Shown here in pieces: positions 21,734-32,879 of a stretch of DNA of 64,000 nucleotides. Made by a program: the position numbers and the translations under genes. The stretch is from Lampris incognitus (lineage: Eukaryota; Chordata; Actinopteri; Lampriformes; Lampridae), in NCBI RefSeq assembly GCF_029633865.1, contig NC_079213.1, forward strand, positions 104,132,905 through 104,196,904, given 5' to 3'. The stretch's first letter is position 1, and each line of letters opens with the position of its first letter. Below the pieces are notes generated by a model. The model had not been told where the DNA came from and made no database searches. It saw nothing but the letters and a program-made list of their open reading frames with translations.

Positions 21734-23100
21734 CAAACCCCAATTCCAGTGAAGTTGAGTCGTTGTGTAAAATGTAAGTAAAAATAGAATACAATGATTT
21801 GCAAATCCTTTTTGACCTATATTCAATTGAATACGCTACAAAGACAAGATATTTAATGTTCAAACTGATAAACTTTATTGTTGTTTTTTTTGTTGCAAAT
21901 ATTCACTCATTTTGAATTTGATTCCTGCAACACGTTCCAAAAAAGCTGGGGCAGGGGCATGTTTACCACTGTGTTACATCATCTTTCCTTTTAACAACAC
22001 TCAATAAGCATTTGGGAACCAAGGACACTAATTGTTGAAGTTTTGTAGGTGGAATTCTTTCCCATTCTTGCTTGATGTACGACTTCAGTTGCTCAACAGT
22101 CTGGGGTCTCCGTTGTCGTATTTTGCGCTTCATAATGCACCACACATGTTCAATGGGAGACAGGTCTGGACTGCAGGCAGGCCAGTCTAGTACCCGCACT
22201 CTTTTACTACGAAGCCACACTGTTCTAACACCTGCAGAATGTGGCTTGGCGTTGTCTTGCTGAAATAAGCAGGGACATCCCTGAAAAAGACGTCGCTTGG
22301 ATGGCAGCATATGTTGCTCCAAAACCTGTATGTACCTTTCAGCATTAATGCTGCCTTCACAGATGTGCAAGCTACCCATGATGCCATGGGCACTAACACA
22401 CCCCCATACCATCACAGATGCTGGCTTTTGGATTTTGCGCTGATAACAATCTGGATGGTCCTTTTCCTCTTTAGCCCGGAGGACACAATGTCCATGATTT
22501 CCAAAAACAATTTGAAATGTGGACTTGTCAGACCACAGTACACTTTTCCACTTTGCGTCAGTCCATCTCAGATGAGCTCGGGCCCAGAGAATCTGGCGGC
22601 ATTTCTGGGTGTTGTTGATATATGGCTTTCACTTTGCATGGTAGAGTTTTAACTTGCACTTGTAGACGTAGCGACGAACTGTGTTAACTGACAATGGTTT
22701 TCTGAAGTGTTCCTGAGCCCACGTGGTAATATCCTTTACAGAATGATGTCGGTTTTTAATGCAGTGCCGCCTGAGGGATCGAAGGTCACTGGCATTCAGT
22801 GTTGGTTTTCGGCCTTGCCGCTTACGTGCAGAGATTTCTCCGGATTCTCTGAATCTTTTGATGATATTATGGACTGTAGATGATGAAATCCCTAAATTCC
22901 TTGCAATTGTACATTGAGAAACGTTGTTCTTAAACTGTTGGACTATTTGCTCACGCGGTTGTTCACAAAGTGGTGACCCTCGCCCCACTCTTGCTTGTGA
23001 ACGACTGAGCCTTTCGGGGATGCTCCTTTTATACCCAATCATGACACTCACCTGTTTCCAATTAACCTGTTCACCTGTGGAATGTTCCAAACAGGTGTTA
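21734..23100 (-). mobile_element. Tc1/mariner DD34E-type element, right end missing
   Basis: The left terminus at 21,734 begins CAAACCCCAATTCCAGTGAA next to TA. The transposase is on the minus strand. The matching inverted terminus expected near 23,300 is absent, because a LINE 3' segment starts there instead. Confidence 0.88.
21963..23030 (-). pseudogene. Tc1 transposase pseudogene (DD34E spacing)
   Basis: The upstream frame gives the DNA-binding half (CTIARNLGISSSTVHNIIKR, then a basic linker) down to 22,629. After a frameshift, the segment to about 22,420 holds the first aspartate region (VLWSDKSTF). The frame from 22,415 to 21,963 carries [12 protein letters not shown] and [11 protein letters not shown], with 34 residues between D and E. 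The frameshifts make the copy inactive. Confidence 0.88.
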
Positions 23101-24150
23101 GGTACTGCAGCAGTTACTACAAGCCAACCGCTCCTTGTATAACCAAAGTGAGAGCTGTGTCTGCATTCTCGACACAAAGTCAAACAGGTTTTCAGTGGGT
23201 GTCTGACTCTGCCAAGATGTCCCTTGTCTCTGATTCTGTTTGTGATATTAATGGACAGGATCTCAAGGTGTAGCCAAGGTGAAGCGTGTGTCCATTTTGG
23301 GAACCCCAGAATTGCATTTCTGCTCTTCGCAGATGATGTGGTTTTGTTGGCTTCATCAGAACACGACCTCCAGCACGCACTGAGGCAGTTTGCAGCTGAG
23401 TGTGAAATGGCCGGGATGAGAGTCAGCACCTCCAAGTCTGAGGCCATGGTTCTCTACTGGAAAATGGTGGATTGCTCCCTCTGGTTTGGGGTTGAGTTGT
23501 TGCCTAAAGTGAAAGAGTTCAAGTATCTCGGGGTCTTGTTCATGAGTGAGGGTAGGATGGAGCGGGAGATTGACAGGCCGATTGGTCCAGCATTAGTAAT
23601 ACGGACATTGTACTGGACTGTTGTGGTGAAGAGGGAGCTGAGCTGGAAAGCAAAGCTCTCAATTTACCAGTCAATCTTCATTTCAACCCTCATCTAAGGT
23701 CATGAGCTTTGGGTAGTGACCGAAAGGGTGAGATTGAAGATACAAGCGGCTGAAATGAGATTTCTCCATAGGGTGTCTGGGCTCAGCCTTAGAGATAGGG
23801 TGAGGAGCTCGGACATCCGGAGGGAACTTGGAGTAGAGCCACTGCTCCTTCACGTCGAAAGGAGCCAGTTGAGGTGGTTCGGGGATCTGATTAGGATGCC
23901 TCCTGGGCGCCTTCCTTTGGAGGTTTTCCAGGCACATCCAACTGAGTGGAGACCCCGGGGTAGACCCAGAACTCGCTGGAGGGACTCCATGTCCAATCTG
24001 TTCTGGGAACGCCTTAGGATCTCCCCCAGGAGGAGCTGGAAGGCGTTGCTGGGAAAGGCACGTCTGAAGTGCCCTACTTAGTTTGCTGCCTCCGCGACCT
24101 GATCCCGGAGAAGTGGCTGATGATGAGATGAGAGATGAGATGAGGCTACA
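23101..24150 (+). pseudogene. non-LTR retrotransposon 3' part (RT end and C-terminal domain)
   Basis: The frame 23,224-23,697 begins in the RT palm with LLFADDVVLLASSEHD (intact FADD) and runs into the thumb. After a stop at 23,695, the frame 23,716-24,081 gives the C-terminal region common in fish LINEs (RWFGDLIRMPPGRLPLEVFQ, then RGRPRTRWRD). A GATGA-type tail follows at about 24,118-24,146. It is 5'-truncated. I cannot fix the clade. Confidence 0.8.
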
Positions 24151-24334
24151 AGCTAAATGCATATTACAGCTACTCAGATGTAGGCTGGGCTTTCAGTCAT
24201 ACACTTTGTTACTGCTATGGCTAGATTTCAAATTCACAGCAAAACATTTAGGGGATATCAAGAAAGTTGAATCAGTTCATCTGGATACAACATTTATTGA
24301 CAGATACATTTCATCACTCATCTAAGTGACCTCT

Positions 24335-24590
24335 TCAGTCCAGATAGCTCAATTGGTAAGAACATCGACTTTCCATGCCGGAAATTTTGGGAGTTTCAAA
24401 ACCCGGTTGGGACAAGTATCCAGTAAGATTCTATGGCTTAGACTCCTAATTGACCTCTTCGGTCTAGATAGCTCAGTTGGTAAGAACTTTGGCTTCCCGT
24501 GCTGGAGATTTTGGGGGTTTCAAAACCCAGTTGGGACAAGTATCCAGTATGAGTCTGCGGCTTAGACTCCTAATGCCATACAGGCCAGTT
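24335..24590 (+). repeat. tandem pair of tRNA-like units, period about 124 bp
   Basis: Two units each contain AGATAGCTCAATTGGTAAGA or a close variant, followed by GTTTCAAAACCC, in positions resembling tRNA A and B boxes, and then GGGACAAGTATCCAGTA. The second unit starts near 24,459. They look like SINE heads rather than functional tRNAs, because paired acceptor stems are not evident. Confidence 0.65.
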
Positions 24591-24834
24591 ACCCCGGATA
24601 TGAGTGAGAGTAACATTAATAGAGTCAGAACCGGCTCAAACTTTGCCCGATTCAGCAAGGTGTACATCAGGTGTTGGGGAACCAGGGCAACCTGAGGAGA
24701 CATAGGGTACTGGAACAAGACATTCATGGACAAGGGCCAAGAATCTGGAATTGGTGGAACATTTGGTATGTAATTGTAAAATACACACTGTAAGACACAA
24801 AACTGTAAATAGGAAACAAACAGAGCCTTGGACC

Positions 24835-26315
24835 AAGTCAAGTTAAATTTATTTGTATAGCCCAATATCGCAAATTACAGATGTGCCTCAAGGAGCTTTA
24901 CAGCAACACAACACCCTGTCCTTAGACCCTCGCATCAGATAAGGCACAACTCCCCCCCCCAAAAAAACAACCTTTTAACAGGGAGAAAAAATAGGAAGAA
25001 ACCTCAGGAAGAGCAACAGAGGAGGGATCTCTCTCCCAAGATGGACAACATGTAATGAATGTTGTGTTTACACAATTTACAGACTGCAACATTGAAAGAG
25101 GATAACAGACTTATAATGGAATTATAAAATATATGAAGAATATGATGAGGAGGACCAAGCCATGACAAAAATCCAGCCGAACAACACGTTACTTCAGGAG
25201 CACAGAAGGTGTAACTTTGGGCAGTTGAGCTCAGATATCAACAAACTTTTGTCAGAATCACAGACACTGCCATTAACAAGCGCCCTACATATACTACCTA
25301 CATGGACTTACATGTAACAAACACGGGCCTATGACTTCAGAACACGAAACAAAACATGCTTGTTTCATTGGAACACGATGGATACATGTTGCAAACACGT
25401 TAAGAATATGATGGGTACATGGGCAAGCACATTATGGTGTTTTAGACTTCAAAAGGACGCGTACACTCAACTATCATCCATGGTTAACTCAAAATCTTGG
25501 GAGTTAAAAAGGCAAATGTACAGATATTATGATGGTTGTCCACTCGTGGGAGGTTTCAAGAGGGAAATAACACCCACAATATAGGCTATGATGCTGCGAC
25601 GCAGTATTATGACATAAGCTTATTCACATTTTCTGTTTGAGAGCATATAAAATGCCTGCTGGCTCCTTGCAAAAAATGAGCTGCACACGCCCACAATAGT
25701 GCTGGATATGTAGGCTATGAACGGTGTGATGTGAGTCTCCCTTGTGTGCATGTGCAGTCTGTCCTCCTCCCAGGTCTCCATGGTGATGGTGGTCGCCACC
25801 TGGACCCTGCTTGGCATCCCTCTCATCACATTTTCCTTTTATATGTCTTATAAAGCCATATAATTTCGTTATCCTGTTTCAATGTTGTATCCTTATCTCA
25901 CTCAGAGGTGTGACTAATTTTTTTTTCTTTTTCTTTTTGGTCTACATGGTGATGGTGGTCACATGGCTCAGGTCCTGGGCTGTTCTGGTGGTGTGTGGAC
26001 ACTGCTTGGCATCCTCCTCATCATATTCTTCATTTATTTTATAATTCCATTATAATTCTGTTATCCTCTGTCAATGGTGTATTCTGTAAATTGTGCAAAC
26101 ATCAATTGCACGTTGTCTGTCTTGGGAGAGAGATCCCTCCTCTGTTGCTCTCCCTGAGGTTTCTTCCTATTTTTTCTCCCTGTTAAAGGGTTTTTTAGGG
26201 AGTTTTTCCTTATCCGATGCAAGGGTCTGAGGACAGGATGTTGTGTTGCTGTAAAGCCCACTGAAGCAAATTTGTAATCTGTGATATTGGGCTATACAGA
26301 TAAAATTGACTTGAC
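24835..26315. mobile_element. inverted-repeat element, arms about 300 bp
   Basis: The left arm starts AAGTCAAGTTAAATTTATTT. The right arm is its diverged reverse complement ending AAATTGACTTGACC, and pairing extends inward to about 25,165 and 26,003. Part of the right arm (a GTTATCCTGTTTCAATG segment) is also present as a direct duplicate at about 25,770-25,900. No transposase was seen, so it is probably a non-autonomous DNA transposon. Confidence 0.75.
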
Positions 26316-26470
26316 CTAACTGTCAAATAATTAACGTCGAATGCTCCTAGCTGTAATTAGGGCTTTCAGAAAAATATTTTCATTTGCTCACTGAAGTTAA
26401 AGTCTACTACTACTACTACTACTACTACTACTTTCAGTTACTCCCATTAGGGGTCGCCACTGCAGATCAT

Positions 26471-26960
26471 TTATTTCCATTTCTTCCTGTCCTCTGCATC
26501 TTTCTCTGTCACGCCAGCCACCTGCATGTCCTCCCTCACCACATCCATAAACCTCCTCTTTGACCTTCCTCTTTTCCTCTTCCCTGGCAGCTCCATATTC
26601 AGCATCCTTCTCCCAATATACCCAGCATCTCTCCTCCACACATGTCCAAACCATCTCAATCTCGCTTCTCTTGCTTTGTCTCCAAACTGCCAACCTGAGC
26701 TGTCCCTCTAATAGTTCCTAATCCTGTCCTTCTTCGTCACTCCCAATGAAAATCTAAGCATCTTCAACTCTGCCACCTCCAGCACCACCTCCTGTCTTTT
26801 TGTCAGTGCTACCTCTCCAAACCATATAACATGGCTGGTCTCACTACCATCTTGTAAACCTTCCCTTTAACTCTTGCTGGTACCCTTCAGTCACAAACCC
26901 CTACTGACTCTCTTCTCCACCCACTCCACTCTGCCTGCACTCTCTTCTCCACTTCTCTTC
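26471..26960 (-). pseudogene. RTE-like LINE C-terminal segment (copy 2)
   Basis: The frame 26,659-26,471 carries RWFGHVWRRDAGYIGRRML and the basic GKRKRGRSKRRF block as in copy 1. Upstream sequence to about 26,960 matches copy 1 with small deletions that shift the frame. Confidence 0.75.
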
Positions 26961-27241
26961 TGCACTTCCCATTTGAACAGCTGACCCCAAGTATTTAAAC
27001 TCATCCACGTTCACCACCTCTACTTCTTGCATCCTCGCCATTCCGCTGTCCTTTCTCTCGTTCATGCACAATCTAACTCCTTCTGGTCTTCTCTATACTT
27101 CTCCCATCAACATTTTCAAAGGAAACATCACATCTGTGGTGCTCTTTCCTGGCATGAAACCATACTGCTGCTTGCTAATCGTCACCTATCTTCTTAACCT
27201 AGCTTCCACTACCCTTTCCCTTATCTTCATGCTGTAGCTGA

Positions 27242-27535
27242 TCAGATCAACTTTATACCTCTGTAGTTACTACAGCTCTGCACATCACCCTTATTCTTGA
27301 AAATAAGTACCAGTACCCTCCTTTTCCACTCCTCAGGCATCCTCTCACTTTCAAAGATTGTGTCAGATAATCTAGTTAAAAACTCAATTGCCATCTCTCC
27401 TAAACACCTCCATGCCTCCACAGGTATGTCATCTGGAACAACTGCCTTTCCACTTTTTATCCTCTTCATAGCTGCCCTCACTTCAGCCTTGATAATCCAC
27501 TGCACTTTGTGAGTCACTATCCCCACATCATCCAA
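27242..27535 (-). pseudogene. RTE-like LINE reverse transcriptase fragment (copy 2)
   Basis: Ninety-seven codons align with the start of the RT in copy 1 (MKRIKSGKAVVPDDIPVEAW, then NYRGIKLI). It lies between the CT array and the point where copy 2 lost the rest of the RT. Not functional. Confidence 0.8.
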
Positions 27536-27537
27536 AC

Positions 27538-27538
<1 letters not shown>

Positions 27539-27630
<92 letters not shown>
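27539..27630. repeat. CT microsatellite, about 46 units
   Basis: A nearly pure CT tract within RTE copy 2. Copy 1 has only TCTCTCTC at the matching place (about 1,510-1,518), so the array expanded from a short seed. Confidence 0.97.
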
Positions 27631-27635
<5 letters not shown>

Positions 27636-28679
27636 CTTCTTTCATCAGCCCCTCAAAGTACTCCTTCCACCTTCTCAACACACTCGCCTCACTTCTCAGC
27701 ACATTTTCATCTCTATCCTTCATCACCCTAACTTGCTGCACATCCTTCCCAGCTCGCTCCCTCTGTCTAGCCAATCAGTACAAGTCCTTTTCTCCTTCCT
27801 TAGTGTCCAACCTTTCATACAACTCACCATTCGCCTTTGCCTTTGCCACCTTTCTCTTCAACTTGTGCCGCATCTCCTTGTACTCTTTGTACTCCTATCT
27901 ACTTTCTTCATCTCTCTGACTATCCCACTTCTTCTTTGCCAGCCTCTTCCCCATCATTACCCATCACCTCCTCATCACCCCTATTCCCTTCACCAACGTG
28001 CCCATTGAAGTCCTCTCTAATCACCGCTCTCTCCTCCTTGAGAACACTCTCCACCACTTCATCCAGCTCACTCCAGATGTCTTTTTTCTCTTCCATCTCA
28101 CACCCAACTTGCAGGGCATATGTGCTGATAACATTCATCATCACACCTTCGATTTCCAGCTTCATACTCATCACTCTGTCCAACACTCTTCACCTCCAAC
28201 ACACTCGACATACCCTTCCTGCAGGATTACCCCTACCCCATTTCTCCTCCCATCCGCACCATGGTAGAAGAGTTTGAACACACTTCCAATGCCCCTGGCC
28301 TTACTCCCATGTGAAAGCGATGAAATAATATAACTAACTGTAAATTGAGAGGAATTCAAATAGTTACTAGGAAATGTAATAAAGGCACAAGTTTAGCGAG
28401 TAAACTCCTGTGAATGATGAGTCTTGATCAGCATGTATTTGAAAATGAGGTGGTTTTACAGACTCACACTCAAGGGCAAGGTTGGGGGAGGTGTGTCAAC
28501 CAACTCTGATTAAAGGGCATTAACATTCTCTCTTCCCCCCCCCCCCCAATTTCATTACGTAGATAAGTCCCAACTGGTTGACTTTACGTAAGCATTGGCC
28601 TTGCAAGGTTCAGGGGTGATTTAAAACAGTAGATGGCTTGTAGAGCCACTTTCAACCCATGAAATGCTTATTTTTATCA

Positions 28680-29575
28680 TTTCAGAATCAGAATTTTATT
28701 GGAATTTGACTGCGGTTTCATGGTTTTCTGTGCACTTAACATAAAATAACAACACAACAGTATTCCGATATGATACACAAGGATTGATTTATACAGGCGA
28801 AATAAGAGCTGATAAGGTGCTATGATGCAGAAAATATATCAGAGATGCTAAAATAGACGTTAGCAGGTTACGTACATGCCTGAAGAGATGGACATGACAG
28901 AGTGTACCACTATACGTACAATGTACAGTACAGTTTAAACAAAATGGTTGGATTTATTGACAGTGTTAAGCGTTCATTTGAATGACAGTCCACGGATAGA
29001 AACTGTTTTTATATCTGGATGTTTTGGGGTGCAATGCCCTGTAGCACCTACCAGAGGGGAGGAGTTGGAACAGGTTAAGACCAGGATGTGATGGTCCTAC
29101 CCAGTCGCACGGACTTTCGATCGTGATACCATCAAGGTTATGACCTGATTTACGTGATGTGGTCACGAAGGTTAGGGTTAGGGTTAGGGTTCTATCAGAT
29201 CGTGACCACATCACGTAAATCAGGTCATAATCGTGATAGTATCACGACAGATTAATTAACGTGATGCCATCACAAAAGTCAGTGCGACTGGGTTGGATGG
29301 TCTGCTGTGACGTTGCCTGCCCATTTCCTGAATCTGGATGTGTAGAAGTCCTGAATGGAGGGCAGGTTTGGTACCCGTGATTTTCTCTGCAGACTTAACT
29401 GTCCATTGTAGTCTGTCCCTGACCTGTTTGGTGGCCGATCCAAACCAGACAGTGATGGATGTGCAGAGGACAGACTGGATTATTGCAGTGTAGAACTGAA
29501 TCAGCAGTTGCTGGGGCAGGTTGAACTTCCTGGGCTGACAGAAAGTACATCTTGATGACCTTGGGTAATTTGGCT
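28680..29575 (-). mobile_element. CR1/L2-like LINE 3' end with UTR, carrying a small hairpin insertion
   Basis: The minus-strand frame runs from about 29,560 to a stop at 28,966 and encodes the LINE C-terminus (FNLPQQLLIQFYTAIIQSVL, then LLPSGRCYRALHPKTSRYKN). The 3' UTR ends at AATAAAATTCTGATTCTGA near 28,683, the terminal pattern of this group. It is 5'-truncated near 29,575. A 198-bp element splits it at 29,097-29,295. Confidence 0.75.
29097..29295. mobile_element. hairpin MITE with telomere-like repeats in its loop
   Basis: The termini are CTACCCAGTCGCAC and the complement of CAACCCAGTCGCAC. GATGGTC occurs on both sides as a 7-bp target duplication. The stem pairs about 29,117-29,168 with 29,196-29,247. 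The loop contains GGGTTA-type repeats at 29,170-29,191. Confidence 0.8.
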
Positions 29576-29944
29576 AAGAAATATCAATATTAACACCAGC
29601 ATTGATGTTTTTCATCACCGTATAGTCATAAAATTCAGTTTACAGCTCAAAAAACACATATAAGTGTTTAGTACCTCTTTCATGTTTATGCTGATTAGTG
29701 TTTGTCAGCTGTTGTCACATTTTAAGGGAAATGAGCAGACAATGGACAATATTGTACTGCAGTATGTTATCGTTTATTGTTCCATTTTTTTAACCTTGTA
29801 ATAATTCTGCTTTGAAGAAAGAAAAGACGAAAGCCACTTTATCTGACTCAAAGAAAGTTGAATCAGTTCATCTGGATACAGCGTTTATTGACACTATTTG
29901 ACATTGTATTCTCACCATGAAATGTGTTCTCATTTTTTTAAAAT

Positions 29945-30322
29945 TAATTTCTGATTTTTCCCTTTTCTCCCAATTTAGTGGCCAATCGCTCCCTATTATA
30001 ATTCAAACACCCACCCTCGTACTGCATGCGTTCGCCAACTGCATCTCTCCGGCCGGCAGTCTCGAAGGAGACGCCTCGCCACTTTCGTGACGAGGTGAAT
30101 CCAGGCCGAACCACTGCTTTTTCCCACACACACACAGAGACGCATTTATGTGACGAACGCAAGCCGACTCCGCCCCCCTCCCGAAGACAGCGTTGCCAGT
30201 TATTGCTGCTTCATCGAATCCGGCCATAGTCGGATCTGACAAGACTGGGGCGCGAACCCCGGTCCCCAGTGGGCAACTGCATCGACACAAAGCCAATGCT
30301 TAGACCGCTACACCACCGTGGA
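29945..30322 (-). repeat. tRNA-derived SINE family S3
   Basis: On the minus strand the head reads GGTGGTGTAGCGGTCTAAGC (A-box-like), followed by GGGGTTCGCGCCCC (B-box-like) and a GC-rich body, ending in AATTGGGAGAAAAGGG near 29,960. Confidence 0.7.
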
Positions 30323-30325
30323 CCA

Positions 30326-30630
30326 CGTGTTCTCTGCATTTAACCCATCCTACTGTATAGGAGCAGTGGGCAGCTGCAGCACCCGGGGACCAACTCCAGT
30401 TCTTCTTTCCATTGCCTTGGTCAGAGGCACAGACAGGAGTATTAACCCTAACATGCATGTCTTTTTGATGGTGGGAGGAAACCGGAGCAACCGGAGGAAA
30501 CCCGCGCAGACACAGGGAGTACATGCAAACTCCACACAGAAAGGACCTGGGGTTGCCTGGGGTTCGAACCCTGGACTTTCTTGCTGTGAGACAACAGTGC
30601 TAACCACTGGGCCACTGTGCCACCTTTTTT
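30326..30630 (-). repeat. tRNA-derived SINE family S2, older diverged copy
   Basis: On the minus strand the head GGTGGCACAGTGGCCCAGTG, the CAGCAAGAAAGTCC segment and the GGTTCGAACCCC B-box match the S2 copies. The body differs more, and the CA/TG run is absent. Confidence 0.65.
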
Positions 30631-30639
30631 TTTAAGAAG

Positions 30640-32501
30640 AAAGCAATGTATACAATGGCAATGTATATAATTATTGTACCGTGCCAATAAAGCATCACTG
30701 AACTGAACTGAGAGAGAGAGCGAGAGAGAGACTTTGTGTCACAGTTTTTAACAGATTATGATGGGCTGCTCTGTCTCTATACTGTAATATCAATTCCAAA
30801 CTTCTCACCCTTGTTTTAACAGCAAGCACTGGAACAGTGGATTGCGTTTCTGTGCTGAGCGCAGTCAGTTTCTTGTTCTGATGCCATTAATACACATAGG
30901 ACTGGTTCTTCGTTCCCCCTGTCATGTTTCTGATAAAGGTTGCAATGCTAGTTACTTGAATGTCTAATATTGGTGACTCATACTGTGGTTTATGCATTCT
31001 CCAAGAGCTCCATGAATTAATCATGAGCTCAAAATGAATCAAGGGCGGTCTATGACAATTTTACAGCCATCTACGTTGATTGTGAATCACTATAAATAAA
31101 AGTGGTTGACTTTCACCAGGCCTTGGGGCCAACAAATTGGATTAAGATCTTTCATTTTTGCCATGTATTGCTATCAGGGTCGAGTTGGTGGTGGTGTGGT
31201 GTGTGTGTGTGTGTGTGTGTCGGGGGGGGGGGGGTCTGGGCTGCGTCATATGGAGCAATGTTCTGGGTTATATGCCAGGCATGTGAATTACTTTAGCAGA
31301 GTTTTAATTAAAAGATGCTTGTTGTTACCAATATCACAAATGTATTTGATTTAAATTAAATACAAGTCCAAGAGTCAAAAGTCAGTGCAGTGAGTTTTAC
31401 TTAAAGAGTAACCAACCTCTAAAACTTGGGTGCATTAACACCAAACAACAGGCCAGGTTTTCTGTTGCAAGGCTGGTGTTACATACTGCATGCAGATCAG
31501 AATGACTGACCATTCTGATGCGAAACAAAAGAGGGTGTTTCTAAATCATAAATCATCCTTTTTTCTTTCTTTTTTGTCCACCCTGTCTCAAACACAAAAC
31601 AGAACAGTTGGTGCAGACCTCGTGTACGATCCTCGGACATCAACCTGTCAACTATTTTCTTTTCCGTCAGTGAACTGTGATCTGGTGGAGCCGGATGAAG
31701 TGTGATGGAGGATGGAGGAGGAGGAGGACGACGACGACCGGCCAAGGCTTCATCTCGATTTATCTGAGTGGCGTCTCCCAGAGGTGCCAGAGGAGGGATT
31801 GGGTGTGTGTGTGTAATTGTGTTAGAGTCCTCCCACGCCCCGTCTCCAGTGTGTCTTCTGTCTCTTCTCCTAATCTGTGCTGTTTGTCTCCAGATAAGTG
31901 ATATCCAGCCCAGATTAGGCTCTGCTGTCCCGACCCTGCCCACCCGCTGAGAGAGGGATCCCCAAGTGAACCCCTGACAAGTTCAGGGCCATATATTTAG
32001 CTGCCTAATCCTTTTATAGTGTGACACAAAACAATCACTCCAACGTTCCCTTAATTGCCCCAGGTAATCATGATACCATCAACCGTAGAGGACACGTGAT
32101 GGCTGATGTCGTAATTACAGGGAAGTACAGAACGAAGATGAGGCATACAATTATATACTTGGGAATTCCTTTTCTGGGGAGCTGGGGGGGGGGGAGTCTT
32201 TCACAAATAAAAAGGTTGTGATTTGTGGAAGGGCAGAGGGGTTTCTGATTTTATGACCCTTGAGGCCGAGACCAGTGATGCTGACATCCATCTCATAACG
32301 GGTTGGAACTGCTGATTAACGACACCATTGAGACCAATGAAAAACACAAACACACTGATAGGACCTACAAGAGATCCTTTTTTTTTTCTCTCTCTCTAAG
32401 CAGTGCCGTTGCCGACATTGGGCCCCTGAGCTGCAAAAAACAACTAAATAAAAAAACAAAGCTAAGTAAAGAAAAAAAATCCCTATCATTCATATCACAT
32501 A
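30640..32501. other. no gene recognised; GT/G-rich tract at 31,197-31,233
   Basis: Contains a GA-rich run (30,712-30,730), a GT run followed by about 12 G, a G-rich run at 32,185-32,195 and scattered short open frames without domains. Confidence 0.5.
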
Positions 32502-32879
32502 CAGTGCCTATAAAAAGTGTTCACCTCCTTGGAAGTTTTTGTTATATTTTTTTACAACATTGAATCACAGTGGATTTACTTGGGCTTTTTTGACACTGAG
32601 CAACAGAAAAAGAGTCGTTCATGTCGAAGTGAAAACATCTCTACAAACTGATCTAAAATAATCATAAATTTAAAACACAAAGTAATTGATTGCATGAGTA
32701 TTCACCCCCTTTAATGTGACTCACTGGTGCAGCCAGTTGGTTTTAGAAGTCACACAATTAGTTAAGTGGAGATCACTTGTGTGTGCAGTCAAGGTGTTTC
32801 AGGTGATTGTAGTATAGATACGCCTGTATCTGGAAGGTCTAGTTGCTGGTGAGTCAGTATCCCTGCAGAAACTACACCA

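Larger units (their letters stand above)
26404..28310 (-). mobile_element. RTE-like LINE copy 2, internally deleted
   Basis: The 3' tail is a CTA microsatellite at 26,404-26,432. Reading upward on the minus strand are the C-terminal segment, part of the RT and parts of the endonuclease, matching copy 1 (1-3,105). Two internal segments are missing: the catalytic centre of the RT and the middle of the endonuclease. A 92-bp CT array lies inside. Confidence 0.85.

Noticed and set aside
27509..27919. 136-codon plus frame rich in Ser-Leu
   Set aside because: It is the translation of a CT microsatellite and the reverse of a LINE.
29170..29191. interstitial telomere suggesting a chromosome fusion
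   Set aside because: Only about 3.5 units, and they form the loop of a small transposon with its own target duplication.
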